From: Pedobacter paludis
GTDB lineage: Bacteria > Bacteroidota > Bacteroidia > Sphingobacteriales > Sphingobacteriaceae
Assembly: GCF_003173575.1 (NCBI RefSeq)
Contig: NZ_QGNY01000008.1
Span: forward strand, 124,001 to 188,000
DNA: 64,000 bases
Direction of reading: 5' to 3'
Under the pieces are notes generated by a model. It was not told the DNA's origin. It searched no databases and saw only the letters and a list, made by a program, of their open reading frames with translations. The stretch's first letter is position 1. Each line of letters starts with the position of its first letter. The translations under genes and the position numbers were made by a program. Shown here piece by piece: positions 53,478 to 61,985 of this stretch.

Positions 53478-56168
53478 ATGAAAACTATTTTTACACTGGC
53501 AACTTCATTCATCGCCATTTCCTTTTTGTATGCTGCCACGCTAAATAAAAATCATTACACTCAAAAAAAAATTGCCCTAAAATCTGAAAATAGAATTGAT
53601 ACTCCAAATCAGGATCGCTTTGTTAAGGTAAATCTTGTTCAGGGAGAATTTACAGAACCAACAGAATTAGCGGTTTTGCCCAATTTAGATATTCTTGTTG
53701 CCCAACGCCGTGGCGAAATTTTGATTTATAAAAATCAAACTAAAAAATTATCTCAGGCAGGAAAACTAGATGTTTATTTTAAAACCAGCACGCCGGATGT
53801 GAATGCAGAAGAGGGTTTATTGGGAATGGCTGCAGATCCAAAGTTTGCAATCAATAAATACATTTATCTTTTTTACAGCCCATTTGATCAATCGGTAAAT
53901 CGCTTATCACGCTTTAAATTGGTTAATGATAAAATTGATAAATCATCCGAAAAAATTATCCTTCAGTTTTATTCCCAGAGAGAAATCTGTTGCCATACTG
54001 GTGGATCAATAGCTTTCGGAGCCGATAATCTTTTATATGTTTCTACGGGAGATAACTCCACTCCTTTCGATGCGCCCAAGCAACAATATGTAAATAACGG
54101 TTATGCACCATTGGATAATCGTAAAGGTTTAGAGCAATACGATTCTAGAAGATCTGCCGGAAACACAAATGATTTAAGAGGCAAAATTCTAAGAATTAAA
54201 CTGAATGATGATGGGACTTACAGCATTCCAGATGGGAATCTATTTCCAAAAAACGATCCAAAATCCAAACCAGAAATCTATGTAATGGGTAATAGAAATC
54301 CTTATAGAATCTCGGTTGATAAAAAAACTGGTTACTTATACTGGGGCGAAGTTGGGCCTGATGCAACGAACGACGATCCTTCTCGCGGTCCTCGTGGTTA
54401 TGATGAAGTTAACCAAGCCCGTAAAGCCGGCAATTTCGGTTGGCCATATTTTATCGGAAACAACTACCCTTACCGAGCTTACGATTATACAAACGGTCAA
54501 AGTGGAAATCCTTTTGATCCTGCTGGTGCAATAAACAATTCGCCAAACAATACGGGTTTGGGAATTATACCGCCAGCACAACCAGCATTTATTTGGTATC
54601 CTTATGGCGAATCGAAAGAGTTTCCGCAGGTTGGTTCTGGAGGCAGAACTGCAATGGCTGGCCCGGTTTATTACGCAAAGCCTGGTGCATCGCCATACCC
54701 AGCTTATTATAACGGGAAATTGATTATTTATGAATGGGTTCGTGGTTGGGTTAAAGCTGTAACCATGTCGCCACAAGGCGATTATAAGAGCATGGAACCA
54801 ATGCTTTCTAAAATATCTTTAAATGCCCCAATTGATATGGAACTTGGCCCTGATGGAAAACTATATATTTTAGAATATGGGAAAGGCTGGTTCTCTAAAA
54901 ACCCAGATGCGGGAATTACCAGAATTGATTATTTAAAAGGAAACAGACCGCCAAATATTGAAGATTTAGAAATTGCCAAAACAAGCGGATTATTGCCTTA
55001 TAAACTTGCAGCGAAGGTAAAAGCAACAGATCCTGATGGAGATGCATTAACTTATGTGTGGAATCTGGGAAATGGGATTAAAAAAACCACAACAGTTCCT
55101 GAATTAAAGTATACTTACACAGTTGCCGGCGAATATCCTGTGAGTGTTCTCGTTTTAGACAAAATCAAGGCTTCGTCAAAAAGCCAGGTAATTCCGGTTT
55201 TTGCAGGGAATGAGCATCCAAATGTCGATATCGTTTTAAATGGCAACAAAAGCTTTTGGTTCCCGAACAAAGCTATCGATTATCAAGTGTTGGTATCAGA
55301 TAAAGGTGCAACCGTAAATAAGGAACGCATTTATATTTCAAATACTTATACTGAAGGGAGTGATTTGGCTGGTGCACAATTGGGCCATCAACAGGCTGCA
55401 CAAACACTTATTGGCAAAACTTTAATGCTTAAATCAGATTGCAGTACTTGCCACAAGATATCAGCAACATCTATAGGCCCAGCTTTTGAAAAGGTTTCCG
55501 CAAAATATCAAAGCGACCCTAAGGCAGTAGATTATCTGGCCAACAAAGTAATGAAGGGAAGTTCTGGCGTTTGGGGCGAAATCCCGATGCCTGCCCATCC
55601 AGCCATGAAAGAAGCTGAGGTTAAAAAAATTACAGAGTGGATTATGACTTTAAGCAATAAAGATGCGGTTGCTGCGTCATTACCAACTTCTGGAAAAATT
55701 ACGCCAGCCAATAATGTTGATAAAAAGAAATCGGTTTTAACTTTGAAAGCGACTTATACCGATGCCGGCACTGCAAAACTAAAACCCTTAACCACAACTA
55801 ATACTATTAATTTAAAGCGCAATGAAATTGATGCTTCTGAAATAAACGACTTAAAAGGCTTCGAGAAAAAAGAAGTTTCTGGAGCTGAAGTAATTGCCTT
55901 AAACGAAAATAATGGTGATTTCAGTTTAAGCCACGTTGATTTAACAAACATCAGCGGATTTAAATTTAATTTAGTTAATAGTAGCAATTATGAAGTCGAA
56001 ATTCGATTAGATAATACAGGTGGAGAATTATTGGGTAAATCGAAAATAAATGGCAATACAATGATTAAATCCATTTCTGACGGAAAATTCCATAAAATAT
56101 ATTTTATTTTCAAAGGTGCTGATAGCGAGAAACCAGTTATAAAATCGGTTACCGTTATATCTCTTTAA
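53478..56168 (+). CDS. Exported sugar-dehydrogenase/PKD/cytochrome c multidomain protein
   Basis: The 896-residue protein has a signal peptide, then a PQQ-type sugar dehydrogenase propeller (about 45-485: EPTELAVLPNLDILVAQRRG, CCHTGGSIAFGADNLLYVST, GNRNPYRISV), a PKD domain (about 490-575, DPDGDALTYVWNLGNG), a cytochrome c with CSTCH (Cys655) and a C-terminal carbohydrate-binding-like domain (about 790-896). Bacteroidota have large proteins of this kind in sugar oxidation loci. The heme domain is central and not C-terminal, unlike in the upstream gene. The substrate is not known. Confidence 0.9.
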   Translation: MKTIFTLATSFIAISFLYAATLNKNHYTQKKIALKSENRIDTPNQDRFVKVNLVQGEFTEPTELAVLPNLDILVAQRRGEILIYKNQTKKLSQAGKLDVYFKTSTPDVNAEEGLLGMAADPKFAINKYIYLFYSPFDQSVNRLSRFKLVNDKIDKSSEKIILQFYSQREICCHTGGSIAFGADNLLYVSTGDNSTPFDAPKQQYVNNGYAPLDNRKGLEQYDSRRSAGNTNDLRGKILRIKLNDDGTYSIPDGNLFPKNDPKSKPEIYVMGNRNPYRISVDKKTGYLYWGEVGPDATNDDPSRGPRGYDEVNQARKAGNFGWPYFIGNNYPYRAYDYTNGQSGNPFDPAGAINNSPNNTGLGIIPPAQPAFIWYPYGESKEFPQVGSGGRTAMAGPVYYAKPGASPYPAYYNGKLIIYEWVRGWVKAVTMSPQGDYKSMEPMLSKISLNAPIDMELGPDGKLYILEYGKGWFSKNPDAGITRIDYLKGNRPPNIEDLEIAKTSGLLPYKLAAKVKATDPDGDALTYVWNLGNGIKKTTTVPELKYTYTVAGEYPVSVLVLDKIKASSKSQVIPVFAGNEHPNVDIVLNGNKSFWFPNKAIDYQVLVSDKGATVNKERIYISNTYTEGSDLAGAQLGHQQAAQTLIGKTLMLKSDCSTCHKISATSIGPAFEKVSAKYQSDPKAVDYLANKVMKGSSGVWGEIPMPAHPAMKEAEVKKITEWIMTLSNKDAVAASLPTSGKITPANNVDKKKSVLTLKATYTDAGTAKLKPLTTTNTINLKRNEIDASEINDLKGFEKKEVSGAEVIALNENNGDFSLSHVDLTNISGFKFNLVNSSNYEVEIRLDNTGGELLGKSKINGNTMIKSISDGKFHKIYFIFKGADSEKPVIKSVTVISL

Positions 56169-56181
56169 ATTCATCTTTATT

Positions 56182-56313
56182 TATGAGGCTGTATCAAAAA
56201 TGAATTTGTCTTTATTTTTGTCACGTTGAGCTTGTCGAAACGCTTTAGGTGGCGGTTTCTGCAAGTCCTTCGACAAGCTCAGGATTACATTTATTTTTAT
56301 TCATAGCCTCATA
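56182..56313. repeat. Palindromic intergenic element with terminal inverted repeats
   Basis: The ends TATGAGGCT (56182-56190) and AGCCTCATA (56305-56313) are a perfect inverted repeat. Inside lies a second perfect inverted pair, GAGCTTGTCGAA (56228-56239) with TTCGACAAGCTC (56269-56280). The whole can fold into a long hairpin. It lies directly after the sugar dehydrogenase gene and resembles miniature REP- or MITE-like elements of Bacteroidota genomes. It has no coding capacity. Confidence 0.75.
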
Positions 56314-56360
56314 TTTATTTAAAAAACAAAATTTAATACACTGGCTTAACACAGCAATAA

Positions 56361-56368
56361 TATCTTTG
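56361..56368 (+). promoter_or_regulatory. Possible Bacteroidota -7 element before the YihX-like gene
   Basis: TATCTTTG matches the Bacteroidota -7 consensus TAnnTTTG and lies 20 bases before the ATG at 56389. A good TTTG-like -33 element at the right spacing is missing, so the call is tentative. Confidence 0.3.
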
Positions 56369-56388
56369 TAGCATAATCAGAATTACTC

Positions 56389-57024
56389 ATGCAACACATA
56401 AAAAACATCATTTTTGATTACGGTAACGTAATATTCGATATAGATTTTAAAATTGCCCAAGCTTCATTTGCAAAACTTGGTGTTGCAGATATTGAGAATT
56501 TCTTTGCACATAAATCTCATAATCAATTATTTGACGATTTTGAAACTGCTACAATCTCGCCTGCAGAATTTAGAGCTGGAATTAGAAAAGCAGCCAACAA
56601 ACCAGATTTAACAGATGCACAGATTGACGAAGCCTGGAATAGTTTATTAATCGGTACCATCCAACAAAACCATGATTTATTGTTGAAAGTAAAAGAGAAA
56701 TACCGTACTTTCCTGTTAAGCAACAATAATGAAATCCATTACGATTGGATCATCAATTATTTAAAAACAACTTTCCAAATTAATAATTACGATGAGTATT
56801 TTGAGAAGGCCTACTTTTCTCAGCATATGAAATTACGTAAGCCCAACACCAATATTTTCGAACAGGTTTTAAAGGAGAACAACCTAAATCCAGCAGAGAC
56901 ATTATTTATTGATGATAGTCCACAGCATATTGAAGGCGCAAAAAAAGTTGGTTTAAATACGCTGTTAATGACAGAAAAGCCAGCTCAGTTACAGGCTTTT
57001 TTAAAAGCGAACGGAATTCTGTAA
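56389..57024 (+). CDS. HAD-family phosphatase, YihX-like
   Basis: The 211-residue protein has the HAD motifs: I in IIFDYGNVIFDIDF (nucleophile Asp10, with Gly at the usual second-Asp position as in YihX), II in LLSNNN, III in the KLRKPN lysine, and IV in LFIDDSPQHIEGA. A helical cap lies between motifs I and II. The wording around motif I is close to the E. coli glucose-1-phosphate phosphatase YihX. It probably removes phosphate from a small sugar phosphate; the substrate is not proven. It lies 9 bases before the Mpo1-like gene. Confidence 0.88.
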   Translation: MQHIKNIIFDYGNVIFDIDFKIAQASFAKLGVADIENFFAHKSHNQLFDDFETATISPAEFRAGIRKAANKPDLTDAQIDEAWNSLLIGTIQQNHDLLLKVKEKYRTFLLSNNNEIHYDWIINYLKTTFQINNYDEYFEKAYFSQHMKLRKPNTNIFEQVLKENNLNPAETLFIDDSPQHIEGAKKVGLNTLLMTEKPAQLQAFLKANGIL

Positions 57025-57033
57025 ATTTAGATT

Positions 57034-57354
57034 ATGCCAGAGAAACAATTTAAATCGCTTAAGGAATTTTATCCTTACTATTTAACAGAACATACCAATA
57101 CAACTTCCAGAATTTTACATTTTATAGGAACGGGATTAGTTGCGCTCGCTTTTTTCACAGGTTTTCTCTTTCACAACTGGCATTTTTTTTTAGCAATGCC
57201 TGTTTTGGGTTATGGCTTTGCTTGGGTTGGTCACTTCTTTTTTGAAAAGAATAAACCTGCAACCTTCAAGTATCCTTGTTATAGCCTTGCCAGTGATTTT
57301 ATTTTGTTTTATGATTTGTTAACGGGCAAGCAAGGGTTTGTGGTTAAGAAATAA
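57034..57354 (+). CDS. Mpo1-like (DUF962) membrane protein
   Basis: The 106-residue protein has the family start FKSLKEFYPYYLTEHTNTTSRILHFIGTG, in which the conserved histidines sit before the first membrane segment, then three to four hydrophobic segments and GHFFFEKNKPATFKYP. Yeast Mpo1 is an iron-dependent dioxygenase for fatty acid alpha-oxidation; bacterial members are unstudied. It follows the YihX-like gene by 9 bases and is probably co-transcribed with it. Confidence 0.85.
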   Translation: MPEKQFKSLKEFYPYYLTEHTNTTSRILHFIGTGLVALAFFTGFLFHNWHFFLAMPVLGYGFAWVGHFFFEKNKPATFKYPCYSLASDFILFYDLLTGKQGFVVKK

Positions 57355-57418
57355 AGTTTTCTGTCTAGGAGCTTTATGAAATATTGCAAGAACAATCGTC
57401 ACCCTGAATTCAGTTAGT

Positions 57419-57463
57419 CGGGATTTGTAATCCCGTCTGCCGAAATGAGGATTTGTAATCCTC
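57419..57463. repeat. Two tandem small hairpins with a shared core
   Basis: CGGGATTTGTAATCCCG (57419-57435) and GAGGATTTGTAATCCTC (57447-57463) are two perfect palindromic hairpins with the same core GGATTTGTAATCC and compensating changes in the first base pairs. The compensation indicates conserved stems. They lie in the gap between the Mpo1-like and proline dehydrogenase genes. Confidence 0.7.
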
Positions 57464-57538
57464 TATTTAGAGTTTTGCAACGGAAAATTATGCTAATTTC
57501 ACTGAACTGATTTTTTTAAACCCGATTGCAGCGGCATC

Positions 57539-57557
57539 CGCCAGTTCTTCACTGGCG
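57539..57557. repeat. Intergenic hairpin
   Basis: CGCCAGT (57539-57545) and ACTGGCG (57551-57557) form a 7-bp stem with a 5-base loop. It is flanked by further GC-rich sequence (GCGGCATC before, GCGGGAC after) that stands out from the AT-rich surroundings. It is part of the same repeat-rich gap as the hairpins at 57419. Confidence 0.6.
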
Positions 57558-57646
57558 ATATAGCGTAAAGCGGGACTACATCAATCGAAGAATTACCGAA
57601 CGTTCATTTCCAAGAAATTCTATTTATAGCTAATTAGTTTAACCAA

Positions 57647-58831
57647 CTATAGCTTTCTTCTCTTCAACTCCCTTTCAATTAAACCCAGTTCTCTTCCTGT
57701 TTGCCCGGCAACTGACGTGTTTTCTTGTGCCCTGCGGAACAAATACGGCATTACAGCTTTTATCGGCCCATAAGGAACGTATTTGGCTACGTTGTAATTA
57801 GAATCTGCAAGGTTAAAGCTCAAGTTATCGCTCATCCCTAAAAGCTGGGCGAAGTATACGTGCGGGTGGTTATGAGCGATTTTTTTCTCATCCAAAAGAT
57901 AAGTAAGCAAGCGACTACTGTCTTCATTATGCGTACCGGCAACAATGGCAATTTCCTCAATGTGATCTACGCAATAGCGCAAAGATTCGTTGTAATCGCG
58001 ATCAGATGATTCTTTATCTTTCTGAATTGGAGACGGATAGCCCATTTCTAAAGCACGTTTGCGCTCCTTTTCCATGTATGCTCCACGAACCATCTTAACG
58101 CCCAAAATAAATCCATCGGCCTTCGCAATTAAATGATCTGCTTTCATATCGGCCAATTTATCATGGCGATACATTTGATAGGTATTATAAACGATAATGC
58201 GTTCGCGATTAAACTTGCGCATCATATCTAAAGCCAATTCATCAATGGTATTTTGGATCCAGGTTTCTTCGGCATCAATCATAATCGGCACACTTTTATC
58301 AAAAGCAGTACGACAAATCATTTCGCAACGAAGCTTAACTTTTTCAAATTCTGCCTTTTCTTGATCAGATAACTTTTCCTTGGCGTCTAATTTTTGCAAC
58401 AAAGCAAAGCGACCAATTCCGGTAATTTTAAAAACAGTAATCGGAATTTTAGCATCTCCATCTGCACGCAAAATTGTTCTGATAATTTCTTCACAGGTTT
58501 CATCAAAAATCTTTTCTTCTTCCTCCCCTTCAACCGAATAATCTAAAATGGTTCCAACACCGCCTTTTGCCAATTGATCAACCGCTTTATCGCACTCTGC
58601 AATGGTTTCGCCCCCACAAAATTGCTGAAAAATAGTCGCCTTTATTGCACCTTGAATGGGCAAGCCAATATTTAAAAAGAAATTAGTAATGGCAGGCCCA
58701 ACTTTGGTTAAAAAATTACTGCCAATCATTTTAAAAAGCCAATAAGCCTTTTTTAATTCTGCATTTGTTTTTTGGCGGAAAGCAACTTCGGTATTATCGA
58801 AATTGGGTTGTTTATGGGGGGATAAATCCAT
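57647..58831 (-). CDS. Proline dehydrogenase (monofunctional)
   Basis: The 394-residue protein is a FAD-linked TIM barrel with the family signatures VKMVRGAYMEKER (about 250-262), AGTHNEDSS and the C-terminal PYLFRRAQENTSV. It oxidises proline to pyrroline-5-carboxylate at the inner membrane, feeding electrons to quinone. It is not fused to the P5C dehydrogenase. The gene is divergent from the S4-domain/aroB operon. Confidence 0.94.
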   Translation of the reverse strand: MDLSPHKQPNFDNTEVAFRQKTNAELKKAYWLFKMIGSNFLTKVGPAITNFFLNIGLPIQGAIKATIFQQFCGGETIAECDKAVDQLAKGGVGTILDYSVEGEEEEKIFDETCEEIIRTILRADGDAKIPITVFKITGIGRFALLQKLDAKEKLSDQEKAEFEKVKLRCEMICRTAFDKSVPIMIDAEETWIQNTIDELALDMMRKFNRERIIVYNTYQMYRHDKLADMKADHLIAKADGFILGVKMVRGAYMEKERKRALEMGYPSPIQKDKESSDRDYNESLRYCVDHIEEIAIVAGTHNEDSSRLLTYLLDEKKIAHNHPHVYFAQLLGMSDNLSFNLADSNYNVAKYVPYGPIKAVMPYLFRRAQENTSVAGQTGRELGLIERELKRRKL

Positions 58832-58927
58832 TTATAAAATGTTTAATAAGTCAGACGGATGCAAAATTATAAAAAGCATCCATTGTTAAAACCAAAAAGC
58901 TGTAAATAATTGTATTTTTGCAACAAA

Positions 58928-59134
58928 ATGATACAATTCAAATTAGAGGGCGAATTTATTCCATTAATCCAATTGTTAAAAGCAACAGGATTGGTTGGCA
59001 GTGGTGGCGATGCCCAAACCGCTGTAGAAGACGGTGAAGTAAAATGCAATGGTGAAGTAGAATTTCGCAAACGATATAAGGTTAGAGTTGGCGATATTAT
59101 CACATTCGGACCAGATAAAATTGAAGTAATTTAA
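58928..59134 (+). CDS. Small S4-domain RNA-binding protein
   Basis: I take the ATG at 58928 (MIQFKLEGEFIPLIQLLK); the ATG at 58910 would add six residues. The 68-residue protein is a stand-alone S4 domain of the YaaA/RlbA type: LIQLLKATGLVGSGGDAQTA, EDGEVKCNGEVEFRKRYKV and VGDIITF. It probably binds structured RNA in ribosome assembly. Its stop overlaps the aroB start by one base (TAATG). Confidence 0.9.
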   Translation: MIQFKLEGEFIPLIQLLKATGLVGSGGDAQTAVEDGEVKCNGEVEFRKRYKVRVGDIITFGPDKIEVI

Positions 59135-60192
59135 TGGAAACTTTAACCAGCGCTGGCCATAGCCTATACTTTGAAAGTGGATTAGAAGCTTTAAAAAACC
59201 TTTTAGAAAGCAACAAATACAGCAAGGTTTTTATTCTTGCGGATGAACATACGAGCGAAATCTGTTTACCTGTTTTTCAATCGATGATGGATGATTTTTC
59301 TGAATTCGATTTAATTGAAACATCTGCAGGCGAAGAAAATAAAAACATAGATTTTTGCATTGGCATTTGGAAAACCCTTTTGGATTTTGAAGCAGATCGT
59401 AAAAGTTTACTGATCAATCTCGGAGGTGGCGTAATTACCGATATGGGCGGTTTTATTGCCTCGACATATAAACGCGGAATTGATTTTATTAACGTACCTA
59501 CCACCCTACTTTCGCAGGTAGATGCTTCTGTGGGAGGCAAGACAGGTATTGACATCGATAATGTGAAAAACATGGTGGGTACTTTTACCCTGCCACAAAT
59601 GGTTTTTATTGAAACCGGATTTTTAAAAACCTTGCCAAAACGCGAACTTTTATCGGGCTTTGCCGAAATGATCAAACATGGTTTAATCTACGATAAAACT
59701 TATTACGAAAAGCTAAAGTCAACGGATTATTTAACCCCATCTGCAGAAGACATTTATCGTTCTGTAGAAATTAAAAACGAAGTGGTAACCATTGATCCGC
59801 ATGAGAAAAATCTGCGCAAAATTTTAAATTTCGGCCATACCATTGGGCACGCAGTAGAAGGTTATTCTTTGGCCAATGACGAGAATCCGTTAACACATGG
59901 AGAAGCAATTGCAATTGGATTTGTCTGCGAAGCAGCATTATCGATCAAAAACAGCACTTTAACAAAAGAGGAGCTAAAAGATATTAGCACTTACCTTTTG
60001 TCGTTATATCCTAAGTATCACATTAAAAAAGAAAGTTTTGATACGCTTTTAGAATTAATGCAGAGCGATAAAAAGAATGAAGATGGCAACATTCTGTTCT
60101 CGCTTTTAGAAAACATCGGTAAATGCACGTTTAACTGCCGTGTAAGTACCGCAGATATTTTGAGCAGTTTGGATTATTATAATAGTTTATAA
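59134..60192 (+). CDS. aroB: 3-dehydroquinate synthase
   Basis: The 352-residue protein has the AroB signatures: NAD site NLGGGVITDMGGFIAST, YKRGIDFINVPTTLLSQVDA, GGKTGIDIDNVKNMVG, and zinc-site segments with FGHTIGHAVEG and LTHGEAIAIGF. It makes 3-dehydroquinate from DAHP, the second step of the shikimate pathway; the first-step enzyme is encoded at the end of this window. It is coupled to the S4 gene by a one-base overlap and to the hydroxylase gene after it by one base of spacing. Confidence 0.96.
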   Translation: METLTSAGHSLYFESGLEALKNLLESNKYSKVFILADEHTSEICLPVFQSMMDDFSEFDLIETSAGEENKNIDFCIGIWKTLLDFEADRKSLLINLGGGVITDMGGFIASTYKRGIDFINVPTTLLSQVDASVGGKTGIDIDNVKNMVGTFTLPQMVFIETGFLKTLPKRELLSGFAEMIKHGLIYDKTYYEKLKSTDYLTPSAEDIYRSVEIKNEVVTIDPHEKNLRKILNFGHTIGHAVEGYSLANDENPLTHGEAIAIGFVCEAALSIKNSTLTKEELKDISTYLLSLYPKYHIKKESFDTLLELMQSDKKNEDGNILFSLLENIGKCTFNCRVSTADILSSLDYYNSL

Positions 60193-60193
60193 A

Positions 60194-61156
60194 ATGAAGT
60201 ATACTGGAAGTGATATTTCTGTAGGCGCATTGTTCGGCTTTGTAATCGTTTTAACCTTAGTTGAAATGTATTTCAGCTATGCACACGACAGGAAATTATA
60301 TACCAAACAAGACACTTGGACCAATATTTATTTAATGGTTTCGGCTATTGTGATTAACCTAGGAATGAAAACGGCAACATTCTTTTTATTAGAATATTGC
60401 TACCAATTTCGTCTGTTTCAAATCTCCAATGTTTGGATATATTGGACAGTTTTAATTCTCGCACAAGATTTTTTGTATTGGTTTCTGCATACCGTTGGGC
60501 ACTATGTTCGCTTTTTTTGGGCAATGCATGTTACACATCATTCATCAGAGCATTTCAACTTAACAACGGGTTTCCGTTCAACCGTTTTCGAACCTTTATA
60601 TAGGGTGTTTTTCTATTTGCCTTTGGCATTTATGGGTTTTACGGCAATGGATATTTTGTTTGCCTACCTTGTTACACAGATTTATGGCAATTTGGTACAC
60701 ACGCAATATAAAATAAACTTCCCAAAATGGTACGAATATGTTTTTGTAACACCTTCGCATCACCGTGTTCATCATGCCAGCAATGTACGCTATCTGGATA
60801 AAAACATGGGTATGGTTTTAATTCTTTGGGATAGGATGTTTGGTACCTTTCAGGCAGAATTACCAGAAGATGAAATTAAATACGGCTTAACCACTCAACC
60901 AAAAGATACGGGCCCTGTAAACATCATTTTCCATGAATTTATTGCTTTAACGGCTGATGTAAAAAAAGCACCCACTTTTATGGATAAAGTAAAATATATA
61001 CTAAATCCTCCAGGATGGAGCCATGATGGAAGTACCAAGATTGCAAAAATTATGCAACAAGAGTTGCATGAGGCTGAGGAATTAAAAAAACAGCAAGACC
61101 AAAATAAGGTAAAAGATTTAAATGAGCAAGAGCGAATGCTGAGTTCAATAGGATAA
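60194..61156 (+). CDS. Fatty acid hydroxylase/sterol desaturase family membrane protein
   Basis: The 320-residue protein has four to five membrane segments and the three histidine clusters of the family: HTVGH, HVTHHSSEHFN and HHRVHH, which bind two irons. It oxidises or hydroxylates a membrane lipid chain; the specific substrate is not predictable. The C-terminal 40 residues are a charged helix. It follows aroB by one base, so it belongs to the same transcript, and ends before a good terminator. Confidence 0.92.
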   Translation: MKYTGSDISVGALFGFVIVLTLVEMYFSYAHDRKLYTKQDTWTNIYLMVSAIVINLGMKTATFFLLEYCYQFRLFQISNVWIYWTVLILAQDFLYWFLHTVGHYVRFFWAMHVTHHSSEHFNLTTGFRSTVFEPLYRVFFYLPLAFMGFTAMDILFAYLVTQIYGNLVHTQYKINFPKWYEYVFVTPSHHRVHHASNVRYLDKNMGMVLILWDRMFGTFQAELPEDEIKYGLTTQPKDTGPVNIIFHEFIALTADVKKAPTFMDKVKYILNPPGWSHDGSTKIAKIMQQELHEAEELKKQQDQNKVKDLNEQERMLSSIG

Positions 61157-61161
61157 CATCA

Positions 61162-61187
61162 ACGGTCTGGATTTACAGGCCGTTTTT
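61162..61187 (+). terminator. Terminator of the S4-aroB-hydroxylase operon
   Basis: ACGGTCTG (61162-61169) pairs with CAGGCCGT (61176-61183) with one G-T pair, followed by T5. It lies 5 bases after the hydroxylase stop. Confidence 0.85.
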
Positions 61188-61270
61188 GTTTAAAGAAAAT
61201 TTTGAAATGTTGGGTCTTTATTTCTGTTTCTTAAACAGCCCTGCTATCCACTACAATCTTTTAAAGCTTC

Positions 61271-61334
61271 TGTCATGCTGAGGAACGAAGCATCTGTTTC
61301 ATAGGTTGCAGATTCTTCGTGGCTCAGAATGACA
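61271..61334. repeat. REP-like imperfect palindrome
   Basis: The ends TGTCAT (61271-61276) and ATGACA (61329-61334) are inverted, and inner parts CTGAG/CTCAG, ACGAAG/CTTCGT and ATCTG/CAGAT also pair, giving a 64-base long hairpin with few mismatches. It lies in the gap between the hydroxylase operon and the toxin-antitoxin pair and looks like a dispersed repeat of the kind common in Pedobacter-like genomes. Confidence 0.7.
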
Positions 61335-61459
61335 TCATATTCAAGGTTATTGCAACAAAAAGTATTTCCATTGCTATCAGGTTTACAAACGAAGTAAACC
61401 ACCCTAGAACAAAATTTTTCACAAGCATTTAATTGATCAGTAATTTGTATTTTTAAACA

Positions 61460-61465
61460 AAGGAG
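61460..61465 (+). promoter_or_regulatory. Unusually strong Shine-Dalgarno of the antitoxin gene
   Basis: AAGGAG lies seven bases before the ATG at 61473. Such a canonical site is rare in this window, where most genes have no recognisable one, and it fixes the start. Confidence 0.6.
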
Positions 61466-61472
61466 ATTTATT

Positions 61473-61664
61473 ATGACAACATTAACTATACAAGTAAAAG
61501 ATAACGATACAGATTTTCTTTTAGAAGTATTAAAAAGAATTGATGCCAAAATAATCCAAAGTTCGAAAAAGCAAAATTTGCTTGATGGAATTAAACAGGG
61601 AATTAAAGAAGCAAAAGATATAAAAAACGGGAAAATTTCACCATTATCTTTAAGTGATATATGA
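61473..61664 (+). CDS. Type II antitoxin-like small protein
   Basis: The 63-residue protein (MTTLTIQVKDNDTDFLLEVL, then a lysine-rich helix) is of the size and position of RelB/ParD-type antitoxins, and its stop overlaps the toxin ATG by 4 bases (ATGA). Small ribbon or helix antitoxins of this type are widespread in Bacteroidota. I do not recognise a named family. Confidence 0.65.
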   Translation: MTTLTIQVKDNDTDFLLEVLKRIDAKIIQSSKKQNLLDGIKQGIKEAKDIKNGKISPLSLSDI

Positions 61665-61985
61665 CACGGGGAATTAAAATAACCTATTCCCCTATTTTCA
61701 TTAAAAAAGCAAAACAATTAAAAAAGAAACATATCTCATTAGTAAATGATTTATCTCAATTAGAATTAATACTTTCTGATAACCCTAAAACTGGCACCGA
61801 TTTAGGTAATGGTATTTTCAAAATCAGGCTTGCTGTTAAGAGTAAAGGGAAGGGAAAAGTGGGGGTTACCGGTTATTACCTATTTGCAAACTGAAGAAGA
61901 AATTACAATGATTTACATTTATGATAAATCAGAAGAAGCGACAATTTCAAAGAAAGACATTCAAGCTATAATTGATAGTCTATAA
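61661..61985 (+). pseudogene. RelE/ParE-type toxin broken by frameshift(s)
   Basis: The frame begins MTRGIKITYSPIFIKKAKQL, of RelE/ParE wording, and runs in frame until about 61858, after which it ends early at 61894. The expected C-terminal part (YLQTEEEITMIYIYDKSE) continues in another frame to 61985. The break lies in homopolymers (A4, G5 and CGG around 61855-61870); restoring one A and one G gives the family-like GKSGGYRVITYL. Either the gene is a pseudogene or the sequence has homopolymer errors. It follows the antitoxin with a 4-base overlap. Confidence 0.75.

Noticed and set aside
54336..54776. 146-residue minus-strand frame inside the second sugar dehydrogenase
   Set aside because: It lies wholly within a well-supported plus-strand gene; its Arg/Cys/Trp-rich composition is typical of shadow translation.
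57419..57557. CRISPR array
   Set aside because: Only two or three short, unequal palindromes without regular spacers.
61244..61717. 157-residue minus-strand frame across the toxin-antitoxin pair
   Set aside because: It covers the repeat and the antisense of the antitoxin; the antitoxin has a strong ribosome binding site and a coupled partner.
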